Origin: Gorsachius magnificus
Taxonomy: Eukaryota > Chordata > Aves > Pelecaniformes > Ardeidae
DNA length: 64,000 nt
Direction: 5' to 3'
Assembly: GCA_034008185.1 (NCBI GenBank)
Contig: CM067081.1
Location: 15,499,821-15,563,820, forward strand
Made by a program: the position numbers and the translations under genes. The notes beneath the pieces were generated by a model that ran no database searches, had not been told where the DNA came from, and saw nothing but the letters and a program-made list of their open reading frames with translations. Of the stretch, positions 44,084 through 56,500 are shown in pieces. Numbering within the stretch: the stretch's first letter is position 1; each line of letters begins with the position of its first letter.

Positions 44084-47000
44084 ATGCTTCCCAGTGATAC
44101 AAACTGATGTCTTGAATTAGCAATTCCTTATTTTTAGTTCTGGTTCATAATCAAGTATATCAGTGGAAGAGACTAATAACTGTAAGAGATATCCAGCTAG
44201 AAATGTCTGAAACAGAACATTAACCATTCCTCATGCAATGAACCAGTGGGAACAAACACTGTAACTGCTCCCCTATAAAATCACATGCACATGTTCATGT
44301 ATGTTAATATGTATATGTGTGACCAGGACAAGCAGAGTTTTAAGCACAACTTGGTATGGAATGATGGAAAAGAGAAGTAAAAAGTTTGCAGATTGCAAAA
44401 GCTGCTTGAGAACTGTCAGTACGTGCATCGCACGAGGAATGGTTAGCGTTCTGTTTCAGACATTTCTAGCTGGATATCTCTTATGCTCGTTACTTTTGAC
44501 TTGAGTATTCACTGGCTTTCAATCAACACATCTCTCAGAATGTGTTGTTAGTGGTTAGCAACTAAAATTAAGCTACATTCATTGCATAAATTCTCATGGT
44601 TACCACTTCTAATCAGTGCTTGGCCCTTTCATTTATAAAGCAAAACTAAGTGCTCTGGCAATTTCTGATGGCTCTGGCTGCCAGGTAGGTCAGGAGCACC
44701 ATGAGAACAGCTCCTCAAGTTGCATTTTGAACCTTCCCTTTCGTGTTTGGCCTAGTAAACAAGAAGCACAGAGGTAAGCAAAACAAGTCACGGAAATGTC
44801 CACAAGAGTTTTTTCAAGACTTAAACAAGTTTCAGTCTCAGCTTGATGTGAAAGTTCATGGGACTTACCCAAAACATTTCCACCCTATTAATAGCCTTGG
44901 TTTAATATAGGCACAGAGCAAAGGCACTGTGAAAACTTCCCCACATAAATCTGTTCATGCACTTCAGGTTTGAGTTACATAATTGCTTTTCCGCTTCTAG
45001 AACCTCTTCAGAAGCCAAACTGTATTACGCAAAATTTAAACTCTCCTATACATGGTTAAGGGCAGTGCCGAATAAGACATTTCCAAGTTAGCAATGAGAA
45101 AGCTAAGACACCAACTAGTTCTCCACCAGGTTAGTATTGTGGTGTTCACCAGTTCCCATGGGTGCAGTACTAGTGAGCTTTTCCACAACTTTGGGAGAAA
45201 GTGTCCATAGGCAGGTAGTTTTTCAAGCCTTAGCTTTTGGAGCTGCAGATGGTGCTACTGAGCTATGAACTCCTTTGAAAATCTGGCTTTTAATGGAAGA
45301 ATCGAATTACTTGAAAAAATTATCAGGTATCATCCATGGTGCAGCTGCCTCATGACTGATGTCACTCTTGATCTCAGTTTACCAGACACAGTCACTTAAA
45401 GATCATTGCGCTGTCATACTTTGTAGTGGAAGTTGTTGGGTTTGGCAGCAGCAAAGATACTTGGTGGGTTTTAGCACCAGAGTATCCCTGTGAGGTATTT
45501 GGAGGTTTTGGCATCTTTTTCTGAATGGGGATGAAATGTTTTAAAATTTGTGAGAGGTTTTAACTCTTATGTTCCCAAATTAGTAACTTTTTACTCTGAA
45601 ATTTTTTTTATTCCAAGTGTTCTATTTTGTAAAAGGGTAAATAAGCTCATTAGCTTTCAGCTTTTATTAAAATACACTGAGATTCTCATTTATTTCAACA
45701 TTTTTTTTCAAAGATAAATGCAAATTCACCCCTTTAGGCGTTTGTTCCAGCCCTCCTACCAACTAAGGGAATTAAAATAGGATTTCAGTTTGTATTCACA
45801 AATGTAGGCAGGTGATACACCTGAGTGGGGACCAGGGCATCTATGGGACAGGGAGAGCAGCCAGAACAGGAGTCCTCAGCCACCCACCAAGACTGGAGGT
45901 GGGGAGAATGTAACCCAAGGACCAAAGTTTAGAGGTCAGCCACACAATAGGAAGGGTGTGGAGGAACGACATAGTAATAACTCTGCTGTGGGCATGAAAT
46001 GAATTATAGGACGATCTGGTAATGGCTTTTTCAGTGATTAACTTTCTGGCTTAACTTTCTGACTACTGCTGGAAAAGATAATGGATTTCCTTTTTGCAGT
46101 GGTTACACAGAAATAAATGATAGTGCCAAAAAAATGAGGGTTGCATAATAAACTTAACATCTGTGAGGCTCTCAATGACAGATGCTCAAAAAGTGTCTCC
46201 TGGGGAGATATGATTCCAGCAACCTTGACCCACAGTAGTCGTCTCTCAGAGATGTCCAGTAAAACGTTGTTGTTATTCACAGAAAAGAGATGTGTCTGAA
46301 ACACATTGTCATGACATACAACTAAAATTGTGTTACAAAGGGCCTCATACTGTGGGGAGGAACCCAGAATTTGTTTTCATTCCCGGTAGGGCCACATGTC
46401 ATGATCTCAGCTGGAAAATAACTGAGTATATAGCTAAGATGAGTCAAGCACCTGATTCCAGCACATGCTGGAATACTATTAACCCTGGGATTAATCTTAT
46501 GGGATAAACCACTCCAAATAAGTGTTAATTCATACTGGATTTGAATTTTTGTGAGAAAGGCTCAAGTATGCTTTATTTTCTATTGCTTTAAGTATTTTTT
46601 CTATAAAAAAGAAGATATTGTTTTCATTTAATTTTGCATAATAACAAATTTGATATTCTATAAAAACTTTTAGAAATTAAAGAAAACAACACTTCTTCCA
46701 TAAATTTCTCTCATTATCTCATGGCAAAAATATAATCAAGAAATGTGAGAAAGTTAAGCAAACCACTTTTGATTGTAGGGATAAGCCATAAAAAAGTCAT
46801 CAAAACTCATAAATAGTAGTTCTGAAAACAGATACATTAACAGCCTTTTTCCTGGAATATTGCCCAAAAATAGGCAGGAATATTAAATAAATCAAGGCCA
46901 CCAAAATATTTAAAAGCTTTAAAAAACCCATTAGAACATAATAAAAGAAACTTAAAAATTGGAAGTGTGTTATAACAATCTTATATATATAACAACCTTA

Positions 47001-49595
47001 TAACAATAAAAAAAAGCATTCTTTTAACACTAAATCCTAAATTCAGCCACAATTGTCGTCTGGGAGTCCCAATTAAAAGTAACGTCCTGCTCAGCAGTTC
47101 AGTATCATACAACCTCTGCCAGCAAGACGAAGTACTCATGAGGTGAGCCCACATTAGTCTGCCCGTACATGAGCCTGTCTTTAGGCACTGACATGCTCGC
47201 TCAGAGGGGTACCAGCTGGTTACCTCCTCCGAGCTGGACTGCTGGAAGGGGAGGTAGGTTAGCACCAGCCAGGCCAGCTATGCACCACTCCTCCAGTGAC
47301 CCTCTAACGCTATGGGAAAGCTTAGCTGGACACTTTGCTTTCTTTTCATGCTCATTTGTAATATGAAAATTCATACAAATCTCACAGACCTCCATTGGAA
47401 CTGGGAGACTCAGATACATGACCTTTTGAAAGGCACATGATTTCAAAACAATGAATGGAAACCTTCAGCTAGCAGGAAAATAAAGGCCAGTGATGGCTGC
47501 TGCATTGGAAAGCAAAGTGTCAGCCCTTTTCCCTGGTACTGTTTGGAAGCTGTGGCATGGATACATAAAAGCTAGCTGTAGGCAGTTAATTCAGGAACCC
47601 CCATGGCAAACTGATCTGATTTCCTACATGCTCTCTCAAAAAAGTGAGGCATCACTAGGTGGGAATACAAAGGAAGGCACCCCAACCTTCAAATGTAAAG
47701 TCTTTCCTTGTTTTCTCCTAGAGAGCTCCAAAAAGTCTGTTGAGTCTTTATTGGCCCCTGAGCTCCCATCATGTTTGTTTAATAAAGATCACTGAGCCCC
47801 CATAAAGAACCTCTTCAGGGAAATCATAGATAGAAAATTCCCTAAGGATTTGAAATCTGTTCAGTACTAAAAGTTAGCTCCTTCCTACCACAGACCTTCA
47901 TACCAATTTTTTCTACAGGGTAGGAGGATGCATTAAAAATGGAAGCTTCTCAGTGATGTGGCTCTTTATTTTAAGGCTGCACTAGAAAGCAGTCATATGA
48001 GAGGCTTGATAGAGGAAGAACCAAGGAGGTGGAAACAGCTTTCATACCTAAACCTACCTATTGCAGTGACATATTATAAGAGGCAATAATTAGGGAAAGA
48101 AGAAATTTCAGAGAAAATCTTCTCTTTATTTGTCTAGTCCTTCACCCCAGGATTTAGATCCAGAAATCAGCTATAAGCTGGTATGATCATAATTAAATAT
48201 TATACTCCTTATATCTAATTCTACTTTCATGGGCCTGACACACTAAAGCAGGAATAAACACCATTAACAGTTTGGTTTGATTTTTTTAAATACTATAATC
48301 TTTAAATAGGAAAATATCTTCAAATGAAAGTGTTATAACTTCAAAGAAAGAATCTTTTAAAGAAAATAGCTATTGCAAGAGCAGTTCAGAAATTATTTTC
48401 TGCAAAACAGAACAATTAGTGGAGTTACCAAATTGAGCCCTCTGCTTGACTAATCATCAGTTCTGTCCATATTCGCTGGCTAACATCAATTCACAGGATG
48501 TAATGCAACATGTCTTTGGAACACAGTCCTTTTGCTCCAATTTTTTTATTGTTTTATGGTCAAGAGTAACAGAAAATAGGTTCACTAAAATTAACTGTTC
48601 TTTAGAAAGGAGAAAACATTGGTTGTATTAGACATAAAAACATTTAAACTATTAGTTTATCAATGAAGATGCTCATCCTGTTTCCTAAAGCAATTCAGTC
48701 TTTGTAAGACACTGCAGGGAAAATCTGAACCTTTATATAGTGGTGCTGCTCAGTCACAACAAGCATGAAAGATGCAACCAGAAATGTAAGATCTAAGCAG
48801 GCAACTCTGCAAAGACAGAATTTTTTTTCTGAATAGGAAAGGCAGAAGAGGAAAGAAACACCACAATCTCTGTCTCAAATTATATCACAGGTGGCCAAAT
48901 TCTGTAATTTTTGTTCTGTGTGGCCATTTAGTTCTTCAACATTTCCTTTTGACAGAAATTGAGATTAAACACCAAAATTTCCATGAGGCAAAATTTCTAG
49001 AAAAGTCTACTTCAGAAATATTGGGCATTATCTGAATTTTCATTTCAATAAATCAAAAAGACTCATTACACTAAAGCTTTCCATGATAAATCATACTATA
49101 AAAGTCAACATGATAAAGGCAGAACAAAGTACTTCAGCTTTATCACAACACTCCATTAAGAAGCCACTCACAGAAACTATGAGAACTGACAGTTCCTGCA
49201 ACAATGTGACTTAATCTGATCTTTGCTTTTCAAAGAGAAACGTTTTCAGAGGTCTTTAATACAATCATACACTCATATATCAAGATTCTCAAACATTCTT
49301 AGAAATTTCAAGGACTGATAAGACCTTTAGAAGTATTTTTAGAAGTCTGCAGAAGAATAATTCGTCTTCCTCTGTTTGTGATTAGTTTTTCTTGATGCTC
49401 ATAATTTTTCTTTTTTTCTTAAAAACCACTGCATGACAGCAGCTGCTGCCCCAGAGAGCCCCACAGCCCAGCCCAGCTAGCAGACACCACTGTTCATACA
49501 GTAGATCCTGTATGTCTTCCGGAAACTTTTACTAAGAGACTCCTGGGAACTCTTTGAGGAACACCAGGGTGCCTTCTGCTGCCAGGAAAGCTCAG
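44084..49595. other. Non-coding AT-rich DNA, no gene recognised
   Basis: Apart from the inverted repeat at 44183-44483, the stretch shows no repeat or coding frame that I can identify. A slightly GC-richer part at about 47080-47440 has an 81-codon minus-strand frame without recognisable content. Confidence 0.6.
44183..44483. repeat. Imperfect inverted repeat, 58-bp arms, 185-bp loop
   Basis: The left arm 44183-44240 and the reverse complement of the right arm 44426-44483 agree at 54 of 58 positions by direct alignment. Three of the four differences fit CpG decay in the left arm. The arms read TAAGAGATATCCAGCTAGAA at their outer ends. A transcript would fold into a long hairpin. It begins about 100 bp beyond the 5' end of the CR1 at 40534-44083. 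No known element is recognised. Confidence 0.85.
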
Positions 49596-50512
49596 CTGTG
49601 GGAGGCTGTGACCACCCAGAAATTCTTACAGTGCACAGAGGCCAGAATCCTGCACAGCGTTGGGATGATGAGGGAGAGAGTGGCTGGATCCTCTCTGAGA
49701 CCTGCAGTCTCATGAGCTTCAACCCCAGCTGCACTGAGGGAGGGGCCAGCAGCACTTCTGCTTCTCAGGTTGGGAAATGGAGACTCTTACAATGGGAGGT
49801 GGCAAGCTGGCCAACCAGCTCTCACCAACCAGAGGCCAACTGGCTGGAAAACAGCTTTGCAGAGAAGGGCCCAGAGGTCCTGGTGGAGAAGCTGATCATG
49901 AGCCAGCAATGGGCCCTTTTTAGCTAAGAGGGCCACCAGCCTCCTGAGCTGCATAGGGCAGAGCGTTGCCAGCGGGCCAATGGAGGTGGTCCTCACCCTC
50001 TGCTCAGCCCTGATGAGACACATCAGCAGTGCTGTGTCCAGTGCTGGGCTCCCCAGTCCAAGAGAGATATGGACATACTGGAGTGAGTCTAATGAAGGGC
50101 TTGAAGCATCTGCCATAGAAGAAGAGACTGAGAGAGCTGAAACTGTTCAGCCTGGAGAGGCAAAGGCTCAGGGGGATCTTAGCGATGGATATAAATACCT
50201 GATGGTGGGAGTAAAGGAGACAGAGACAGACTCTTCCCAGTGGTGTCCAGTGGCAGGACAAGAGGTAATAGGCACAAACTGAAATACAGGAAATTCCATT
50301 TAAACACAAGAAAAAAAATTTTTACTGTGAGGGTGGTCAGATACTAAAACAGGTTGCCCAGAGTGTCTCTGAAGATTCCCTTCTTGGAGATATTCAAAAC
50401 CCAACTGGACATGGTTGTCCCAACCTTCTCTAGCTGACTCTGCTCTGAGCAGGGTGGTTGAACTAGACCATCTCCTGAGGTGCCTTCCAACTTCAGCCAT
50501 TCTGTATATCTG
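49596..50512 (+). mobile_element. Old, diverged CR1 LINE fragment
   Basis: The plus strand preserves CR1 ORF2 words in shifting frames: NWLENSFAEKGPEVLV and MSQQWAL near 49840-49915, then SGPMEVVLTLCSALM-like coding near 49970. RTRGNRHKLKYR-like coding follows near 50255-50290. The 3' UTR has GGTTGAACTAGACCATCTCC and ends near 50512 in a decayed ATTCTGTATATC octamer region. The many differences mark it as one of the oldest CR1 copies in the window. The 5' limit is uncertain and could be nearer 49440 or 49770. Confidence 0.8.
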
Positions 50513-53500
50513 ATAGAACTACTTTCAGGCTATAATCATGCCTTTGTCATTGCAATATTATTGCTTTGTGAGAAAGAAACCACATATGGTGTCAAATCCT
50601 TTCTCAGTGGACTTCTTTTACTTAGCTTTCTATCACTCATCTCCATATGAGTGCTATCTCATTCTCTTTGTTATCTCCACCTTATTCACTGGCAGACAAA
50701 ATAGGTTTGATTTTTCTGAATTGTTGAATTTTAAATGAGATTGAAATAGAATCCAATTTGAATAAAATAGAAAAACATCATAGTTTCATAAAAAGACCTA
50801 AAGTGATTTGAGTAAATTCTAAGATCTCTACATATTTCATTCCTTTCATGAAATTAATCTGATATCAACCTTTCCGTTTGGCCTGATTTTTGTTTGGTTG
50901 ATATTTTCATGGTTTTAAGAGAAGAGGAAATGGCTGGACTAATATTTGCTTACCTTCTGTAGTTTTTCTCTCTTTTTTTCATTTCTTGTACGTTACATAC
51001 ATTATGGGTCATTTATGTTAAAAATCCTACATTTTAAGTATAGGATTAATATAATATCTGCATTTTAGTAAAAAAGATATTATTGGACAGCCTGCTCCAT
51101 GCAGGTGAAGAAGTAACACCAAACAGTGACACGGCTTTCCCAGAAGAATGAGAATCTAAAACAAGGCAAGAAACAACAGGTGAGAAAAAGACTCTTCCCT
51201 GTCGGCAGGGAGGATGAAGTAGAGGGCCTGTGTGATGCTTGCTCCTCCCCAGCAGGACATTCACACTGCAAATCACAGCTCATGCATTGATCTTTCAATT
51301 TAGACAGCTGCTGCCACTTGTCTGAATACACACTATAAATGTCATTTTAGGCACATAAGGTGAGTTTCCTCCAGAACATGGGAGTGGCTGTACCAGGTCT
51401 AACGAAAGGCCTATCAGGCAAGGATCCTCATTCTGTTTGCTAGTCATCTTCCACTGTTAGAAAACGAACAGGATATTCATATGGTACTTCACTCTTAATA
51501 CTCTCCTGATTCAGTTCTCATCTAAATTTAGACATACACAACAAAGGTGTCTACATCTGAGGAAATCACTTTGGGAACCCCATCATATGGAACATGTGTT
51601 TGGTGAAACTTGCCTGACCTACTTTAAGCATCACTATCAGGATGAAATGAATTATGCTCCAAAAGTAGTTACTTCTCCTTTAACTATAGAAGCAACCAAG
51701 CAATATTAGCTCAGACATAAGTGTCTATGTAAGAGACAGATGAAGTTGTCTGAGATTAATTTCATTCAAAATACTTGTGGCCAAACCTGGATTTGGGGTT
51801 TTAAAGTCAAGAGGTATGGGCTAGGGCTCAGACCTGTGCTGTGACCTACACCTGATGTAGCTGTACCCCAAGGGAGCAGAAATCTTGCTGTGCTGAGATG
51901 TGTTCAGCAAAGCGGGAATAGCAACAGCAAAGCAGTGACAAGAAACAGCAACAGAAACAGTCATCGAGGCAGTAAAAGGAGCAGCAAGAAGACAGCAGGC
52001 AAAACACATAGTAGATTTTTGAATGAGGTAGTGAGCTGAGTAGGAGCTAGGCAATGAGCACCTAGTGCAACACAAACAGAGAGGAAGGGTCATGGCTTTA
52101 ACCACATCAGTAAATCTCATTTGGAGCAGTATTCACCTGAGGACCGTTACCACCATTTTTTCAAGAATGCCAGTCCTTCTCACTTTTAACTCTACCAGAT
52201 GTTTTTCCAAGATGATATCACAAGTCTGCTTTCTTTCCCTCAGATGAAGGGGGACTTTATCTTCCTTTACCAACATTGTGTGTCAGTGCTGTACTCTCTG
52301 AAGCACCCAGAAGGTATAATTTAGTGTCTGGAATGGAGCATGAGCTGCAGTTGTTTTAGCTGTTTTAGTGGAAATCCTTAGAAATTGAACCTAGCCCTTT
52401 TTACTACTTAAACACACGTGACAGGAGGGTTAGGTCAGACTGAGAGTAGCTAGTGCTTCCAGCAAGGGAATTATACAAAACAGCAGCGTCATTCTGTATG
52501 GCAACTTTCATGCAAAACAAAGCAGAAAAAAGCTTCAAAAGCAAGAGAGAATAGAATGATTTCTCCTAATGAAAACTAACAAAATCTTAATAAAAAGCCA
52601 AACTAAACAAGGACAAAGCTAAGGGAAGAATTCTAAGAATCAAAACAAGTAAGAACAGGAGAAGAAACAAGAAATCCTGGTAGGTTAGTTCAAAACAAGC
52701 AAAAAGCAAAAAATGCATCTAGGCAGTCACAGCACCAATATTTCACTTTAATTTACTTAGCAAAATGAGACCACAGCCTCCAGACTTTTTTCTCTGACAG
52801 GATTTGGAATCCAAGCTGCCTTATGACAAAATAGATTGGGTAAAAGAAAACTTGGTTATCTCAAGAATATATAGTGTTGCCAGCCTCCTGTGACACCATA
52901 AGCGTGGTTCTTATTTAAGTTTGATGAGCATAAACTTAGCATATGAATGAGAATATTTAGAACAAAACATAACTTTAAAGCCATTCTCGTGAATAAGGTT
53001 CTGTCTTATCATTGTTCAGTATTTGGGACTGGAAATACTGGTAATCACAAGACACAAAATGGCTGCAGGTCAGACTTCCTTCTGATAACTGAAGCTCTTC
53101 TAATCACTCTTCCCACTGTTCTGCTTTCCAGGCTTAGACCTTTCTTTCTCCTGGTCCTAAGAAAAAAAAAAAACTTTTCCATGTTAGAATCCCAGACTCT
53201 TTTTTGTAGATGCTTTGTTATTTGCCAAAAAGATAACCACATTTTTCCTTCCAGAAGTTCTCATCCCATGACCGTCCCTTCTGCTGTCAAAGTAGCTTAC
53301 TCTACAATGACTCTTGAGGAAAAAAAAATGAGAGACTTGTTTCCCAGCTTTCATTCTTCTGAAACTGGTTGCTACCATGTCTCTGCTGATTTCCCTGTGC
53401 TGTGGACCATCAGTGGTCCTGACATCAAAAGATCTCCTAGGGCTTAGCTTTGACATTGCTTCTACTAAGCCTAGGTGTAAAGGTTTGGGGGGTTAATGAT

Positions 53501-56500
53501 GCAGAATCAGTCTCTTCATCCTGTTTGTCATTCAGAATGAAATTCCCTGTGCAAAATAACACTGGAATGCAAAGCACTAACAGAGTGCAGCTTACCACAG
53601 TACTTGAGTAATGAATCTCAGGTGGAAAAAAGAGGATTTTTACTTTTTTTGTGCTGTAAGTATACAAGAGTCTTAATTTTGGAAAATGAAATATTGCACA
53701 TAGGCTCTATTACCATTTTTAGAATCAAAACAACTTCAAAGACCATCAAGTTCATCTGCAATATTTATTGTGGGTTTTCAAGAGAGGTCATGAGCAAGTG
53801 TTCTGAACTTTAAAAGCAATCATGACGAATCATTTAAAGCAGAGATGCCAAGTGTTTTGACATCCAGGCCACATGGCGTTTACAAATCAAGACTGTGAGC
53901 CAGAGTGGAATTGCTCCCTTGGGTTATATGGTCTTTGTTTCCACGACCTACTGTGATCCTCTTGTTCAAGTGTACTATATATTTCCTTTCTATGTGAAAC
54001 ACAACTATTTCCAGTTCATAGAATGATTTGAAAGGTCACTATCAAAGCATGTTCTAAAATTCACAGGCTTAATCAGATCCTCTTGAAATTTTCTGCAGCC
54101 TGTGGCATAAGGTTAATGATCCTGAAATTGAGTCATTTGAACCAATTGCTTACAAAGAACATACTCTCCACCTGCTCCCAAAGCAGGACAGAATAAGTTC
54201 AACAAGTTCTCCTGACCTTTTTGCCTTTACATGGAACTTGAAGAATGGCCCAGATCAACAGTGCTCCATATTTTTCAGGGAATAAAATGTACTATAAGTG
54301 CTAACTAGAATCTAACACCTTCTTAAGAACGGCCACACTTGTATTTGGAAGAACTGTACCAAACAGGCCTGATACTTGTCCAGTTTCAAACCCAGAGTTT
54401 CCTCCAGAGGGATACTTGCACATTTCACAGTTTCTTCACCTCCTGCGGGTACTTTTAACCCATGAACTTAAGAGGCCATGGGGCAGAGTACTCTGCCCTA
54501 AAGCCTCCCAAATATCATTTCAGTATATTCAACAAAAGTCAGTACTGAAATTAAGCAAATCCCCTCCCCCAGGTTATACACAGATTTATACCCTTTAACC
54601 CCAAATATGGGAGGAAGGGCAGGGAGCACTGGTAAGGCACCTCACCTTGAAGGACTCTTACCACCAGTTACCTCCTATTTAAAGCCTGGGACACTGGAAA
54701 GATTTCTCCAGTTTCATGAACTGCCATTCTTCAGCTGAGCTACAGTCATGAATCATGTTTATATTCTCAGTTTTGGGAAAACAAGATAATACATATTGAT
54801 AAAACAGATTGTAGCTATTCTACATTATCTCACATTTGCAAGGAGGTAAGAGCACGCATGCAGTCAGATATTGCTACTCCATGATGCACAATGATGTATT
54901 AAATTACAAACCCCATGAGTCACAGCTAAGGCAATCTTCTCCAAGCTACCACTCCCTATTTTCTACAGCCACCTGGGAAAATTCAATGCAACCATACTAC
55001 ATATGGATTATTCCCAATGACTCCAGTGGTTCCATAACTCAAGGGCTTTGGCAAGTATCTGAATTCTCCACTATGCAAGTCACGAAGCTGATTACTAAAG
55101 GTTTCTGGTTTGCCTTGTGTCTATATTCAGCCAGTTTTCCAAATAATTTGTGAATATTTAATACTCAAAAAATGAATTAAGAGGTTTATGAAAGAGGAAA
55201 TCTCTAGCTATCAAGATTACAAGGATCAGCGGACCAGTTCTCCCCAAAGTTTAGTTTTTCCATGTGTCTTCTCACTCCTGTTTTTACCCCAGTCAATTTA
55301 TGTGGGAAACATTAAATGGTTATTGCGTGACCAAATGAAAGGTATCTGTTCATCTAAGATGTAACAAACTAAGCAACAGAACTGAGTTTAATTAGAGGAC
55401 ATGTGGTAAGACCTATCAACACTGCCTAGATATCAAAGCCTAAATCCCAGTCACACCAAAAGACCTCCCAAAAATCTTAGGAATTCAGGAGGCCAAGATT
55501 ATATCTTTTGAGTTACTATCTCTCTCTCTATTTGCTATTTATAGAGCATCTAAGATGGGTAATCAAGACAGTACATTACTTAATGGGAAGCCATCTCTTA
55601 ACAAATTACACACAAATCATTACAAAACAAAAAGGTGACACTGAGTATCCAGAAAGATATCTGGTTTATATTTCACCAACTCTGGTTACATTCTGTAAAA
55701 ACAAAACTTGTATTGGACAGAAGCCCTTCTCTGACATTTTCCCAAACTGGTGATGTTTTCACAGAGAGGCAACAGCAGTTCTTTTCTGTACCATGAGAAT
55801 CCATTATATCATACCATAGACTATTATTCTTCCTAAGTGAAGCTGGAACGAAATCAGAGGAAAAGAAATGTCATCCACTTAAAGGGGACTTGACAGAGTA
55901 AAATCCTGCATTTGATAAAAATAAACATGTATGGAGTGGTAGGAACACCGTGTTTGCAGCTAAATGTGAAGCTGCAGATTGTGAGCAGTGAAAGATCTGA
56001 TTATTCAGCCAGAACTGACATAAAAAATGGGTCAGAGGAAATACTTATTTATAAGAAGGTTCTATGGCTCTTACACTAATACAAAGAAGACATTTCACGT
56101 TGCCAGCTCACTTGCCCCCAAAGACTAAGGATGTTTTTTTTAGAGGTATGGGCATAATATTAATTTTTGCTGGGCTACATCCTAGTCACAGGAATTTTGC
56201 TGTTGACCACATGGCCCTCAGGAGATAACCTGTCAATATCAATACAACTGACTTCAATCTCTATACTCTTCTCCTAACAAATTTCCCTTTGAGATGTATG
56301 TTCAAAACGAGCACTGTGGTTTCTATCTAACACACAGATTCTAAGAACTACAAGACTTCTTTCAGAATTTTTTTGTCCTGAGGAACAGTTAAATGTTTCC
56401 ACATGCACAAACAGTGTTTTTAATACAAGTGCACAAGTTTTACTCAACAGCTATGTAGAGTGGTTGCTCCACAACTTCATTCTTGGTGCTTCAGAACTGG

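Noticed and set aside
52947..53447. 166-codon plus-strand frame
   Set aside because: No domain, signal or splice context is seen. The composition resembles random translation of AT-rich DNA.
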